Shown: positions 16,117-24,740, numbered from the stretch's first letter. The stretch: DNA of 64,000 nt from JBDRMN01 sp043812055 (GCA_043812055.1 JBDRMN010000058.1:1-64000); one strand, 5' to 3'. Numbers and translations: made by a program. Notes: a model not told the origin generated them from the letters alone.

Positions 16117-17346
16117 TCAGGGCAGTAATTTCTTGAAGAAATTTTTTACTCCAGAAAAGACCTTCCCGAAGTCCACACTCGCCATGGTATAAGGCCGGGC
16201 GGGTGCCTTGGCACCATAGAGAATCAGTCCGATGGCCGTGGCGTAGGCTGGATCGTCGATCTTGTCGATCACTCCATCGACTTCCGTAGGGAAACCGATC
16301 TGGACCGGTAGCGAGAGTGTTTCGCGCGCCAGTTCGATCAGTCCGGGAACCTTCGCACCACCACCGGTGATCACCGCTCCCGCCGGCAGCTGCCCGTCCC
16401 GCTCACTCTCCGCCAACTTCTCATTGATCATCGTGAGAATCTCGTGGTAGCGTGCGTGAATTATTTCGGCCAGCTGGCGTCGGTCCACAGTCTGGGACTC
16501 GGACTTACTGATCGCCGCCAGATCAATTGTCTCACGCTCGGAAACATCCGTCGGGTTGCAAGTGCCGTATTCGATCTTGAGCTTTTCGGCCGTGTCCACA
16601 CTAGTCTTGAGCCCAATTGCTACATCATTCGTCACGGCATCCCCGCCGATCGGCAGGACGGCAGTATCCAGCACCACCCCTTCTTCGAAAACCGCCATCG
16701 AGATAGAGGAAGCGCCAATGTCAATCGCCACGACTCCCAACTCCATCTGTCGGCGCGAGAGCACGGCTTCCGCCGCCGCGAGAGGAGCCGGTATGAAATC
16801 ATCCACATCGACTCCGGACTGGTGTACGGCGTTCTCGAGATTTTTCAAAGCTGGCGTCAGTCCTGTGATGATGTGGGCTTCGACCTCCAAGCGTACGCCC
16901 GTCATGCCGACCGGATTACGAATACCCTCCTGGTCATCCACAGTGTAGCTCTTGGGAATCACTCGCAAAATCTGACGGTTGGGTTGGATATTGACCGCCT
17001 GAGCCGCTTCGAGCACTCGTTCAATGTCAGCCACGCCGATCTCGCCACCGTGCGGAACCGCGATCACCCCTTTTGAATTTTGAGATTGGAGATGGGCGCC
17101 GCCGACAGCGACAGTAGCATGGTGAATTGGGTCGCCGCTCATTCTTTCCGCGTCTTCGAGACTGGTGGTAACTGCCGAGATCGTTTCATTCACATCTACG
17201 ATCACCCCTTTTCGAAGGCCTGCCGAAGGAGATACTCCCGCACCCAGAACATTCGGCAAAACTTCTTTTTCGTCAGTACTGGCAATCACCGTACGGATAC
17301 GGTGAGTTCCGATATCGAGACCGACGATAGTACTGTCTTTGGGCAC
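16117..17346 (-). CDS. ftsA: Cell division protein FtsA
   Basis: A 409-residue actin-fold protein that tethers FtsZ to the membrane. The actin-type phosphate loops are visible as VGLDIGTHRIRTVIA at residues ~8-22 and VVAIDIGASSISMAVF near 205-220, with AVITGGGAKVPGL near 350. The C-terminal residues VFSGVKNFFKKLL form an amphipathic basic helix consistent with the membrane-targeting sequence. The start appears to be GTG. It is probably transcribed together with ftsZ. Confidence 0.96.
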   Translation of the reverse strand: MPKDSTIVGLDIGTHRIRTVIASTDEKEVLPNVLGAGVSPSAGLRKGVIVDVNETISAVTTSLEDAERMSGDPIHHATVAVGGAHLQSQNSKGVIAVPHGGEIGVADIERVLEAAQAVNIQPNRQILRVIPKSYTVDDQEGIRNPVGMTGVRLEVEAHIITGLTPALKNLENAVHQSGVDVDDFIPAPLAAAEAVLSRRQMELGVVAIDIGASSISMAVFEEGVVLDTAVLPIGGDAVTNDVAIGLKTSVDTAEKLKIEYGTCNPTDVSERETIDLAAISKSESQTVDRRQLAEIIHARYHEILTMINEKLAESERDGQLPAGAVITGGGAKVPGLIELARETLSLPVQIGFPTEVDGVIDKIDDPAYATAIGLILYGAKAPARPYTMASVDFGKVFSGVKNFFKKLLP

Positions 17347-17597
17347 GCAAGGAGTTCTAAAATTGTGATCAGTCTAAATTCCACGCTTGGCGCTGGCAAA
17401 TTTGCTTGAACAATTTTTGTTTACAACAACGGTACCCTGAGGCCTTTTTGTGTTCAAGAAAATCCCCATTTAGACGGCTTAAGCTCGTACGCACAAAGTT
17501 CTTTTAAGCTGCGTGGATCGATAGAAAATAATCCGCTCATTTTCATTCGAACATTTTTTCAAAAAACTCTAAAATTCTCCGGCCTTAATCCTGAACA

Positions 17598-18287
17598 ATG
17601 CTTCAAAATACTCAAGCTTCTATCGCCAACAATGTCTCAAGGACTTTCTTCGGGCAGGTGATGGCCTTCTTTGGCCTGGCACTCGCCGCCGCCGCGGGCG
17701 GAGTTTTGGTTGGTTTTTATCTCTTACCTGCTGCTCTGATCTACAACACCGGCTTCATGCTCCTCATGTTCGCGGTAACTTTGATCTTGGTATTCACTTC
17801 ACGGCGCTGGAGCCGGGGACGTTTGGGTTATTTCTTTCTAATTGTTTTCGCAGCAATTTTTGGCCTGACTTTTGTCCCCCTGCTGGCAATCACCGCCCTC
17901 ACTGCCGGCGCTCCTCTGATCGGCAAAGCCTTGCTGGCCACAGTCACTATGTTCGGCGGAATGGCTCTCTACGGCATCACGACCAAGCGCGACCTCAGCG
18001 GCCTGGGTGGGGCATTGATCGCGAGTCTCATCGGTATGATCGTCGTCAGCTTGCTGACTTTCGTCCTGTATTTGTTCGGAATTAGTGTCTGGAGCAATGC
18101 TACCGAACTGGTTTTCTCCGGATTTGGCATCCTCGTTTTTGCCGGCTTTACAATGTATGATTTTCAGAAAATTCGGAGCCTTTCCGGTCAAATCACCCCT
18201 ATTGAGGGTGCTATTAAGATTTTTCTCGATTTCATCCTGCTTTTCCAGTATATCCTGCGTTTTATGACTGCTCTAGGACGAGATTGA
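17598..18287 (+). CDS. BAX inhibitor-1/YccA-family membrane protein
   Basis: A 229-residue polytopic protein with about seven hydrophobic segments and the family's late aspartate-containing motif: VFAGFTMYDFQKIRSLSG followed by GAIKIFLDFILLFQYILRFM. Members of the TMBIM/YccA family are pH-sensitive calcium leak channels or protease-associated proteins; which applies here is unknown. TAAAAT at 17570-17575 with TTCGAA 17 bp upstream is a plausible promoter, leaving a leader of about 15 nt. The 250-bp region between it and ftsA holds divergent promoters and no gene. Confidence 0.88.
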   Translation: MLQNTQASIANNVSRTFFGQVMAFFGLALAAAAGGVLVGFYLLPAALIYNTGFMLLMFAVTLILVFTSRRWSRGRLGYFFLIVFAAIFGLTFVPLLAITALTAGAPLIGKALLATVTMFGGMALYGITTKRDLSGLGGALIASLIGMIVVSLLTFVLYLFGISVWSNATELVFSGFGILVFAGFTMYDFQKIRSLSGQITPIEGAIKIFLDFILLFQYILRFMTALGRD

Positions 18288-18364
18288 AAAACTTTGCATT
18301 TGCTTTTGTTTTTCGTCTAAACTTTTGCTAACTTTATAGTAACTCTTCACTAACCCTCCCCGCC

Positions 18365-18757
18365 ATGTCCTCCAAAATCAAAGCTTTGGCCATCGGTTTG
18401 GTTGCCGTCGTCGGCGTTTCTGCACTAGCCATGGCGATAGAGCCTGTCTTCGCCGCAGATGACATCAGCAAGACCTGTACCGTGTGGCAGCAGCAGCAAG
18501 GTCTTTGTACCGCGGGCCTACGGACTCTCGTCCTAAACATCGTTAACTGGTTTCTCCTCTTTCTCGGCCTGGTTGCCACCGGCTTCCTGGTCTATGGTGG
18601 TTTTCTCTATGTCACCTCAGCCGGCAATGACGAGAACATCAACAAAGCCAAGAAGATTATCATCTACGCAGCAGTTGGCATCCTTATAATCGTGTTAGCT
18701 GCAGTACTTGTGAATGCGCTTGTCGATATTGTTGCCTCCGGACGCGTCGACCAGTAA
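18365..18757 (+). CDS. Mbov_0395/TrbC-like pilin
   Basis: A 130-residue protein with an N-terminal signal peptide (residues ~1-30, ending VFAADD) and two membrane helices at ~60-82 and ~97-120. A charged loop, AGNDENINKAKKIII, lies between them. This topology and loop match the TrbC/VirB2-like pilins often annotated as the Mbov_0395 family in CPR bacteria and mollicutes, where they are thought to form a type IV secretion-like pilus. Two cysteines in the short extracytoplasmic segment (KTC...GLC) could form a disulfide. A strong terminator follows. The VirB4-like ATPase at 55.4-58.2 kb may belong to the same machine. Confidence 0.8.
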   Translation: MSSKIKALAIGLVAVVGVSALAMAIEPVFAADDISKTCTVWQQQQGLCTAGLRTLVLNIVNWFLLFLGLVATGFLVYGGFLYVTSAGNDENINKAKKIIIYAAVGILIIVLAAVLVNALVDIVASGRVDQ

Positions 18758-18787
18758 TAAGCGCCATTATCTAAAATCTAAAACAAA

Positions 18788-18816
18788 GAGCCTCCCGCTT
18801 AGCAGGAGGCTTTTTG
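18788..18816 (+). terminator. Rho-independent terminator after the pilin gene
   Basis: AGCCTCC at 18789-18795 pairs with GGAGGCT at 18805-18811, followed directly by a T run (TTTTTG). This is the clearest intrinsic terminator in the window. The next gene, prs, starts 51 bp later with its own -10 box. Confidence 0.85.
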
Positions 18817-18866
18817 CTTGCTTGCTTGAGTGCAGAAAGAAAGAATTGTGCTACAATTTCCGCACT

Positions 18867-19817
18867 ATGAAAAGCGATTTCCAGTATCTCAAGATTTTCT
18901 TCGGCGGGAACAGCGAGGCGCTTGGGGAGAAAATTTGCCGAAAAATCGGAATTAAGCCTGGAAAGATAGAGACCAAGAAGTTCTCCTGCGGGGAGAACTA
19001 CGTCCAAATCGGCGAGAGTGTGCGAGGCCGCAACTGCTTCGTGATAGCCACTGCTACGCAAAATGTGAATGAAGATTTGATGGAGCTTTTCTTGATCATC
19101 GATGCGCTGAAACGCAGTCTGGCGAAGTACATTCACGTTGTCATTCCTCACTTCGGTTACGCCCGCCAGGACAAGATCACCGATCCCCGAGAACCGATCT
19201 CGGCCAAGCTGGTCGCAAACTTGATCGAGACCGCCGGAGCGAAGCACATTATCACGCTCGACCTGCACTCGGACCAGGCTCAGGCTTTCTTCGAAAAGCC
19301 CGTGGACAATCTAACCGCCAAATTACTTTTCTTTGATTATTTCAAAAAGAAACGGCTGACGAATCCAGTTATCGTCAGTCCGGATGCCGGGGGAGCGAAA
19401 AATGCCGAGAAATTTGCCAAGCTTTTAAATGCCTCGCTGGCCATCCTGCACAAGACCCGCCCCGCCCATAACCGTGCCGAAGTGCAGCACATCATCGGTG
19501 AAGTAAAGGGTCGATCCGCAATTCTCTTTGATGATCTGGTCGATACCGCCGGTAGCGTTAGTGCGGCGATACAGGCTTTGCGCAAGCAAGGTGCCAAGGA
19601 GATTTACCTGGCCGCCACTCACGCAGTGCTCTCCGGTCCTGCTCAGGAACGTTTGAATAAAGCCAAGTTTAAGGAAATCGTCTTCACCGATTCAATCCCC
19701 CAGAACTTTGAAAAGCTAAAAAATGTAAAAGTGATCTCGATTGCTGAAATGCTCGCGAACACCATCAGAGGCGTCCACCTCGGCCGCAGTGTGAGTAAGT
19801 TCTGGGAGAGCCACTAA
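18867..19817 (+). CDS. prs: Ribose-phosphate pyrophosphokinase
   Basis: A 316-residue enzyme that makes PRPP from ribose-5-phosphate and ATP, feeding the nucleotide, His and Trp routes whose genes also occur here (pyrE, hisF, hisI, trpE fusion). The flexible loop YARQDKITDPREPISAKL, the HSDQAQAFFEKPVDNL segment and the PRPP loop ILFDDLVDTAGSV are present. I chose ATG 18867 because homology begins there and a TACAAT box at 18852-18857 leaves only 9 nt; a longer frame would run back through the terminator. Confidence 0.95.
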   Translation: MKSDFQYLKIFFGGNSEALGEKICRKIGIKPGKIETKKFSCGENYVQIGESVRGRNCFVIATATQNVNEDLMELFLIIDALKRSLAKYIHVVIPHFGYARQDKITDPREPISAKLVANLIETAGAKHIITLDLHSDQAQAFFEKPVDNLTAKLLFFDYFKKKRLTNPVIVSPDAGGAKNAEKFAKLLNASLAILHKTRPAHNRAEVQHIIGEVKGRSAILFDDLVDTAGSVSAAIQALRKQGAKEIYLAATHAVLSGPAQERLNKAKFKEIVFTDSIPQNFEKLKNVKVISIAEMLANTIRGVHLGRSVSKFWESH

Positions 19818-19897
19818 GTGACCACTTTGTGGCGTGAGAGGTTAAATAATTTGCCAAACGTGAAAAGAATTAGGTAAGTTTGTTTATCAAACTTTTT

Positions 19898-20668
19898 ATG
19901 AATCCCGAAAAAGACGATGGATTTATCGAGAAAACTTACAATAAGATTTTTTATGGAGTACGCAGCTTGATTGATAAAGTCTCCCAGAAACCACTCAAAG
20001 CACTAAGCAAAAAAGTCCATCCTGACTCAATCACACTTAGTAGAATTCCGATTGGAGTCCTCGTCTTGCTCGCCTATCTTATCGATCAAAAAGAGATCGC
20101 TGCAGCGCTTTATTTTTTTAACTATTTCCTTGATGTTCTTGATGGTATGGTAGCTCGTGTTAGCGGGCAGGAAACAGGTAATGGGGCAAGACTGGATCCT
20201 TTTGTAGACAAGCTAACAAACTACCCTTTGCTCGCGATAGTAACGGGAAAAGCATTGGTGGGTTCTTTTTCAGAAATATCATTCAATTCTCTCGAGACGG
20301 CTATTCCCTTTTTCCGTGCACTTATTTTAACGTCACTCATGTTCAAGGCTGCTCAAAACGACGATGAATCTATGCAATTGCGAGGAGGGTTCCCGGCAGG
20401 CTTCGAAAGCATAGCAATAGCCCTGAGCAGATTAAAAGGCCAAACAATCACCAATCCCAAGCCGAATCCTGAAGAAATCCCTGTGGCTTTCGGAAAAACA
20501 AAATTTGTCTTTCAGTCGGGTGCAATTCTCAACTCAATGCTAAACGGTGCTAGCCTGACAACACTAGGACTGCTAGGTACCTCAATCATCTTGGGCAGGG
20601 GGAGTGTCCGCAAAAGAAGCGCACTCAAAGATACCCCTTCTCCACACATTCGTCCAGATCCTTCTTAA
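19898..20668 (+). CDS. CDP-alcohol phosphatidyltransferase
   Basis: A 256-residue membrane enzyme that transfers a phosphatidyl group from a CDP-lipid to an alcohol. The full family signature is present: D-x2-DG-x2-AR-x8-G-x3-D-x3-D, read as DVLDGMVAR ... GARLDPFVDK at residues ~87-112. Hydrophobic segments flank it. The acceptor alcohol cannot be told from sequence; phosphatidylglycerophosphate synthase (PgsA) or a relative is likeliest. A TTG at 19880 is an alternative start. The last 44 bp overlap the end of the convergent gene at 20625-21023. Confidence 0.85.
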   Translation: MNPEKDDGFIEKTYNKIFYGVRSLIDKVSQKPLKALSKKVHPDSITLSRIPIGVLVLLAYLIDQKEIAAALYFFNYFLDVLDGMVARVSGQETGNGARLDPFVDKLTNYPLLAIVTGKALVGSFSEISFNSLETAIPFFRALILTSLMFKAAQNDDESMQLRGGFPAGFESIAIALSRLKGQTITNPKPNPEEIPVAFGKTKFVFQSGAILNSMLNGASLTTLGLLGTSIILGRGSVRKRSALKDTPSPHIRPDPS

Positions 20669-21023
20669 ACATATCCTCAAGTGGAATCTTGTTTTTGGCA
20701 TGCAGCTTGACGAGCTTATCCAGATCTTTCGCAAAATCTTTTTCGAATTCAGCGAAGCTTTTACCATCCACTATCGCGGCCAGCGAAAGCCAGTAAAAAA
20801 ATTGGGAACTCTCCAGGAGAAAATCTTTCTTGAAATCATCCGAGTGGCGATGCTCTTCGTCAGTCAATTCCTTCCACTCTTCTTTCGCCCGGCCTTGGAA
20901 AAATTTCGTGTCTTTCTCCTGCAGCATTTTGGCCGTGCCCGATCCCGGGAACTTTTTGGGTTTCCTGAATTGATCTAGAACACCATAAAGCTTTTCGGCG
21001 AGTTCACGTTCAGTGTCATTCAT
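20625..21023 (-). CDS. MazG/HisE-like all-alpha NTP pyrophosphatase candidate
   Basis: A 132-residue helical acidic/basic protein. The pattern KEEWKELTDEE followed by LLESSQFFYWLSLAAI fits the E-x2-E ... E-x2-D-like metal-binding layout of the all-alpha NTP pyrophosphatase superfamily, though the second motif is weak. It overlaps the stop of hisI by 4 nt, so it sits where hisE (phosphoribosyl-ATP pyrophosphatase) is normally found or fused. I infer a HisE-like role, but it is longer and more diverged than usual HisE. It overlaps the convergent phosphatidyltransferase gene. Confidence 0.65.
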   Translation of the reverse strand: MNDTERELAEKLYGVLDQFRKPKKFPGSGTAKMLQEKDTKFFQGRAKEEWKELTDEEHRHSDDFKKDFLLESSQFFYWLSLAAIVDGKSFAEFEKDFAKDLDKLVKLHAKNKIPLEDMFKKDLDECVEKGYL

Positions 21024-21346
21024 TTGATCTTTTTAAAGAAACAAGTTCGTTCCCCTGTGTGACAAGCCTGGAGATTCTCGTCGTGCTCGACCTTGATCAG
21101 CACAGAATCTTCGTCACAATCTGTGATGATTTCGACAACCTTCAAAACGTTTCCGCTTGTCTCTCCCTTTTTCCAGAGCTTTTGCTTACTGCGGGAAAAG
21201 AAATAGACCTCGCCGGTCTCTACAGTTTTCTCATAAGCCTCTTCATTCTGAAAAGCCAGCATGAGAATTTCATTCGTCTCGATATCCTGGACGACTGCCG
21301 GAATTAGTCCATTCATTTTTTCGAAATCTAGTTTGATCTCACTCAT
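21020..21346 (-). CDS. hisI: Phosphoribosyl-AMP cyclohydrolase
   Basis: A 108-residue HisI, the third enzyme of histidine biosynthesis, opening the purine ring of PR-AMP. Diagnostic blocks: IPAVVQDIETNEILMLAFQNEEA, YFFSRSKQKLWKKGETSGN and the metal-binding DCDEDSVLIKVE ... ACHTGERTCF. It is a stand-alone HisI without a fused HisE domain; the HisE-like gene follows with a 4-nt overlap. hisF lies just upstream on the same strand, separated by a 92-bp spacer made of repeated GGGATTTGGGATTTG words. Confidence 0.95.
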   Translation of the reverse strand: MSEIKLDFEKMNGLIPAVVQDIETNEILMLAFQNEEAYEKTVETGEVYFFSRSKQKLWKKGETSGNVLKVVEIITDCDEDSVLIKVEHDENLQACHTGERTCFFKKIK

Positions 21347-21438
21347 GCAAATATTTTACACGCATAATCTTTGGATTTTGGAATTTATTTGGGATTTGGG
21401 ATTTGGGATTTGGAAATTTGGGAGCTCACCCACACAGA

Positions 21439-22215
21439 TCAAACCTCTCTAACGAGCACCCCTTTTTTAGCAAGAAAACTTTTAATCAATCCAATAGAAG
21501 TCTCCTTGAAGTGAAAGATGCTCGCCGCCAACGCCGCCTCTGCGCCCGTCTTCTCAAAAACCTCGACAAAATCCTCCGCCTTCCCCGCTCCACCACTCGC
21601 AATCACCGGAACATTCACCGCTTCGGCAACTGCCTGCGTCAAAGCAATGTCGAAGCCATTCTTCATCCCGTCCGTATCCATCGACGTCAGGAGAATTTCC
21701 CCGGCACCAAGTTCAACGCCTTTTTTCGCCCACTCCACCGCATCCATCCCGGTCTCCTTCCTTCCTCCGTAAGTCACCACCTCCCAATTGTTCCCTGTTC
21801 CCTGTTCCCTGTTCCCTGTTTTGGCATCAATCGCTAGCACTAAGTTCTGACTTCCAATCGCCCCGGCAATCTCTTTGATCAGTTCGGGCTTCTCAACAGC
21901 GGCAGTATTCACCGAAACCTTATCCGCTCCCGCCTGCAAAATCTTTTTCGCATCCGCAACGGAGCGAATCCCACCGCCGACTGTAAGGGGAATGAAAACT
22001 TGCTTGGCAACTGCTTCAACCATCTCGTAAACGGTTTCCCGCGAATCACTGGAAGCAGTGATGTCGAGAAAACAAAGTTCATCTGCTCCCTCCGCATCAT
22101 AGAACTTCGCCAGCTCTACCGGATCACCCGCATCACGAATATTCACAAACTTCTCGCCTTTCACGACACGACCAGCGTCGACATCGAGACACGGGATAAT
22201 TCTCTTAGTTAGCAT
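21439..22215 (-). CDS. hisF: Imidazole glycerol phosphate synthase cyclase subunit
   Basis: A 258-residue (beta/alpha)8 barrel that, with the amidotransferase HisH, forms the imidazole ring of histidine. Seen: [16 protein letters not shown] at the start with catalytic Asp, [47 protein letters not shown] with the second catalytic Asp, and VIASGGAGK. An in-frame insertion [10 protein letters not shown] follows the LAIDAKT strand and is encoded by a heptamer repeat. ATG 22215 is used; an earlier start at 22233 would overlap the promoter region. It is divergent from the trpE fusion with only 39 bp between starts. hisH is not in the window. Confidence 0.95.
   Translation of the reverse strand: MLTKRIIPCLDVDAGRVVKGEKFVNIRDAGDPVELAKFYDAEGADELCFLDITASSDSRETVYEMVEAVAKQVFIPLTVGGGIRSVADAKKILQAGADKVSVNTAAVEKPELIKEIAGAIGSQNLVLAIDAKTGNREQGTGNNWEVVTYGGRKETGMDAVEWAKKGVELGAGEILLTSMDTDGMKNGFDIALTQAVAEAVNVPVIASGGAGKAEDFVEVFEKTGAEAALAASIFHFKETSIGLIKSFLAKKGVLVREV
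21795..21823. repeat. Heptamer tandem repeat inside hisF
   Basis: Four consecutive units of TTCCCTG (on the plus strand) lie inside hisF, encoding GNREQGTGN on the minus strand. The same word cluster occurs in non-coding spacers, e.g. 27874-27885, 29889-29920 and 38582-38600. Confidence 0.85.
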
Positions 22216-22223
22216 AGGCGACA

Positions 22224-22248
22224 ATTTTAGCATTTTAACTGGTAAAAT
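22224..22248. promoter_or_regulatory. Divergent, back-to-back -10 boxes for hisF and the trpE fusion
   Basis: On the minus strand TAAAAT (22229-22224) lies 8 nt before the hisF ATG. On the plus strand TAAAAT (22243-22248) lies 6 nt before the ATG of the trpE fusion at 22255. With 39 bp between the two start codons, each promoter's -35 region must fall in the other gene's 5' end, so the two are likely mutually exclusive or co-regulated. No trp or his attenuator can fit. Confidence 0.6.
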
Positions 22249-22254
22249 AGCCGT

Positions 22255-23943
22255 ATGGGTTTGAAAAATCTACGCCAGAAAATCGATACACTCGACACGG
22301 AGCTACTGAAATTGCTCGCTCAGCGGCAAGAAGTAGCGGCGGAAATCGCTGCGGCCAAGAAGGCCTCGGGGAAGAAAGTATTCGATCCGAAACGGGAAAG
22401 ACAATTGCTCAAGGAAAAGAAAAAGTTGGCCGAGAGTCTGGGCCTGCCCGTTGCCTACGTGGACAAAATCTTCCAAGTGCTCTTCCAAAGTTCCCGGGGA
22501 GCGCAAACGAGCTACTTCGAATTGGCCGAAAAGCTGAAGCCGCGAAAACTGAGTTATCGTAAAAAAAAAATTAAAACAGGTCTCAGTCTCCTCGAAATCT
22601 TCGCGAGACTAAAGCAAAACTTCGAAACTTGCTTCCTGCTCGAGTCTCTCGGTGAATACGACGACTTCTCCCGCAAAAGTTACCTAGGCTTCTCTCCCTA
22701 CTCCATCATCCAGGCCGAACCGGGAAAATTAATTGTTGATCAGAAAAAATTCGCAACACCGAATCCCTACGAAGCACTCAAACTTTTTCTTCCCCGCTTT
22801 CCCAAAGGCCCGGGTTTCCGGGGCGGGCTGTTTGGTTACCTGAGTTACGAAGCTACGCGTTACTTCGAGCCCAGTCTGAACTTCGGGAAGCATCCAGCTT
22901 TCCCCGACTTCGAGTTCGGGCTCTACTACGATGGTTTGATCTTCGATAAGAAAACTAAAGAGCTAACTTATTTCTATCTAAGCAAAGACCGCAGCAAGCT
23001 GCTCCAGAAGGTTCTCCGGCAACCACTGAAGAAAGAAAAAGCATTTAAGGCCAAGGCCGCCGGCAATAACCACAGCCAGGCCTACTTCGAGAAGGCTGTT
23101 CGCGAGGGTAAAAAGGAAATCTTCGCGGGGAACACTTTTCAGTTCGTCATCGGCCGCAAGTATTTCTATAAGCTCTCCGGTGACCGTCTAAAATTCTACG
23201 AGAAACTCCGCGAGGTGAATCCCAGTCCGCACATGTTCTACCTGCAGTTTGGAAAGAAACTTGCCAAACGACCTGTCCCCCGTAGTCTTGACGAAGGGGG
23301 AAGCTCGCAGAGCGCAGTTCGGGAGCTGATCGGCAGTTCCCCTGAGCTAATTGTCAGAGTCGAGAACGGAGTCGTGGAAAACTATCCCCTTGCCGGCACA
23401 CGGAAAATCACCGGAGATCGTAAAAAAGATCAGCAGCTCGCGAAAGAGTTGCTAGCGGATGAGAAAGAAAAAGCTGAACACATGATGCTCGTAGACCTCG
23501 GAAGAAATGATGTGGGTAGAGTTTGTAAATTCGGTAGCGTAAAAGTCAGCAAACTCATGGTGATTAAGAAGTTTTCTCACGTCCAGCACATCGCCAGTGA
23601 AATCATCGGCAAGTTACGGAACGACAAAACCGCTTTCGACGCGCTGGCCGCCCAGATGCCGATGGGCACCGTTTCAGGCGCTCCGAAGATCGAAACAATG
23701 AAGATTATCAAACGGCTTGAGCGCGACCCACGGGGTCCCTACGCTGGCGCGGTCGGCTTCTTTAGTCTCGCCGGGGATTGTGTTTTCGCCGTGAATCTGC
23801 GCAGCCTCTTCGCGGCCAACGGCAAAGCGACCATCCAGGCGGGCGCCGGAGTAGTCGCCGATTCGGTTCCGCGGAATGAATTTAAGGAGGTGGAAAAAAA
23901 GGTTCGCGGGGTTATAACCGCACTTAAACAAGCTAGCCACTAG
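22255..23943 (+). CDS. trpE: Chorismate mutase fused to anthranilate synthase component I
   Basis: A 562-residue fusion. Residues ~1-85 are an AroQ-type chorismate mutase ([30 protein letters not shown]). Residues ~95-560 are a chorismate-utilising synthase with TrpE-type motifs: [49 protein letters not shown] and [11 protein letters not shown]. The PLAGTR motif favours TrpE over PabB, but aminodeoxychorismate synthase is possible. No TrpG glutaminase is nearby. Residues ~339-359 are encoded by a palindromic element and interrupt the strand before [13 protein letters not shown]. The TAAAAT box is 6 nt upstream. Confidence 0.88.
   Translation: MGLKNLRQKIDTLDTELLKLLAQRQEVAAEIAAAKKASGKKVFDPKRERQLLKEKKKLAESLGLPVAYVDKIFQVLFQSSRGAQTSYFELAEKLKPRKLSYRKKKIKTGLSLLEIFARLKQNFETCFLLESLGEYDDFSRKSYLGFSPYSIIQAEPGKLIVDQKKFATPNPYEALKLFLPRFPKGPGFRGGLFGYLSYEATRYFEPSLNFGKHPAFPDFEFGLYYDGLIFDKKTKELTYFYLSKDRSKLLQKVLRQPLKKEKAFKAKAAGNNHSQAYFEKAVREGKKEIFAGNTFQFVIGRKYFYKLSGDRLKFYEKLREVNPSPHMFYLQFGKKLAKRPVPRSLDEGGSSQSAVRELIGSSPELIVRVENGVVENYPLAGTRKITGDRKKDQQLAKELLADEKEKAEHMMLVDLGRNDVGRVCKFGSVKVSKLMVIKKFSHVQHIASEIIGKLRNDKTAFDALAAQMPMGTVSGAPKIETMKIIKRLERDPRGPYAGAVGFFSLAGDCVFAVNLRSLFAANGKATIQAGAGVVADSVPRNEFKEVEKKVRGVITALKQASH
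23273..23315. repeat. Palindromic element inside the trpE fusion gene
   Basis: GTCCCCCGTAGTC, then TTGACGA, then AGGGGGAAGC: the GTCCCCC/GGGGGAA arms pair. The unit resembles the GCCGTAG-family elements elsewhere. It is in frame and encodes [15 protein letters not shown] in a place where anthranilate synthases normally have a short turn. Confidence 0.65.
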
Positions 23944-23945
23944 CA

Positions 23946-24281
23946 CTACTTCACCAAGCGAATGTGTTTGAGCCCGTAAATAAATAACGCCAGCGCAATT
24001 ATTATCAAAACAATCTGCCCTGCGCGCAGTACCATCAGATTTTCCACGATCTTATCTAGGCCAACGAAAACGCCCTGCTCCTGCAAAACCACTGCCAAAA
24101 CCAGAGAGACTCCTCCTACAAGGTAAATAATTCCTCGCACTACTTCGGCAAAACGCAAAGCAGTTGAGGCTTTTTCTTCGGGCGCAATAACTTTTGACTG
24201 CTGCGCTTCCGCCTTTGCCTGCGCCTTCGCGAGCTTGATCTCCGCTTTGAGGCGTTTCTTGGCGGCCTTGTCTGATCCCAT
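23946..24281 (-). CDS. Hypothetical two-helix membrane protein
   Basis: A 111-residue protein. The N-terminal ~40 residues are Lys/Ala-rich and probably helical (KAAKKRLKAEIKLAKAQAKAEAQ), followed by two transmembrane segments at ~48-66 and ~83-105. No family recognised. Its stop lies 2 bp from the stop of the convergent trpE fusion. The ATG is followed upstream by repeat-rich DNA. Confidence 0.65.
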   Translation of the reverse strand: MGSDKAAKKRLKAEIKLAKAQAKAEAQQSKVIAPEEKASTALRFAEVVRGIIYLVGGVSLVLAVVLQEQGVFVGLDKIVENLMVLRAGQIVLIIIALALFIYGLKHIRLVK

Positions 24282-24369
24282 GCGTAGATTTTACTTCAAA
24301 TTCTCAAAAAACTTGTCATCCCGGCCGATCCCGAGCCTGTCGAGGGAGAGAGCCGGGACCCAGACAAAA

Positions 24370-24387
24370 TTTCCGCGCAAGCGGAAA
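24370..24387. repeat. Palindrome downstream of GIY-YIG copy 2
   Basis: TTTCCGCGCAAGCGGAAA has 7-bp arms and is followed by TCCA. Just left of it, 24315-24364 holds a longer inverted repeat with CCCGGC and GCCGGGAC arms. Together with the elements at 24741-24813 it brackets the second GIY-YIG gene. Confidence 0.7.
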
Positions 24388-24396
24388 TCCAAACAA

Positions 24397-24699
24397 TCAA
24401 CCCTCGTAAAACTTAAAATACAAATCCTTCCATTCGGGGTTATTCTTTTCTATTAATTCTAGTTTCCACTTTCGCCTCCACTTCTTAATTTGTTTCTCTC
24501 GGGCAATTGCCTCAACTATATCTCCGTGTTCTTCGTAATAAACAAGCTTATTTATCTTATATTTCTTCGCAAATTTACTACCCTTTCCTTCCCTGTGTTC
24601 TCGAACTCTCAAGCCTGGATCATTGGTAACACCAATGTAAAGGGTGCCATTCTTCCTGCTCGCCAAGATATAGACGTAATAGATTTTTTCTGTCCACAT
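24397..24699 (-). CDS. Small GIY-YIG nuclease-domain protein, copy 2
   Basis: A 100-residue paralogue of the gene at 1417-1719, colinear without gaps and identical at 84 of 100 positions. The YYVYIL and LYIGVTND strands, VREHR and the EAIAREKQIKKW helix are conserved, so both copies look intact and under selection. The upstream leader of about 60 bp is conserved too, including a perfect palindrome at 24741-24760. It lies between the small membrane protein and thrS and is divergent from thrS. Substrate unknown. Confidence 0.85.
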   Translation of the reverse strand: MWTEKIYYVYILASRKNGTLYIGVTNDPGLRVREHREGKGSKFAKKYKINKLVYYEEHGDIVEAIAREKQIKKWRRKWKLELIEKNNPEWKDLYFKFYEG

Positions 24700-24740
24700 A
24701 GCTGGTAATTCTAAATGTATTAACTAAAACTCAAAAACTT

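Noticed and set aside
21439..22215. Possible frameshift or pseudogene in hisF at the heptamer repeat
   Set aside because: The frame is continuous and all catalytic motifs follow on both sides; the repeat is an in-frame insertion.
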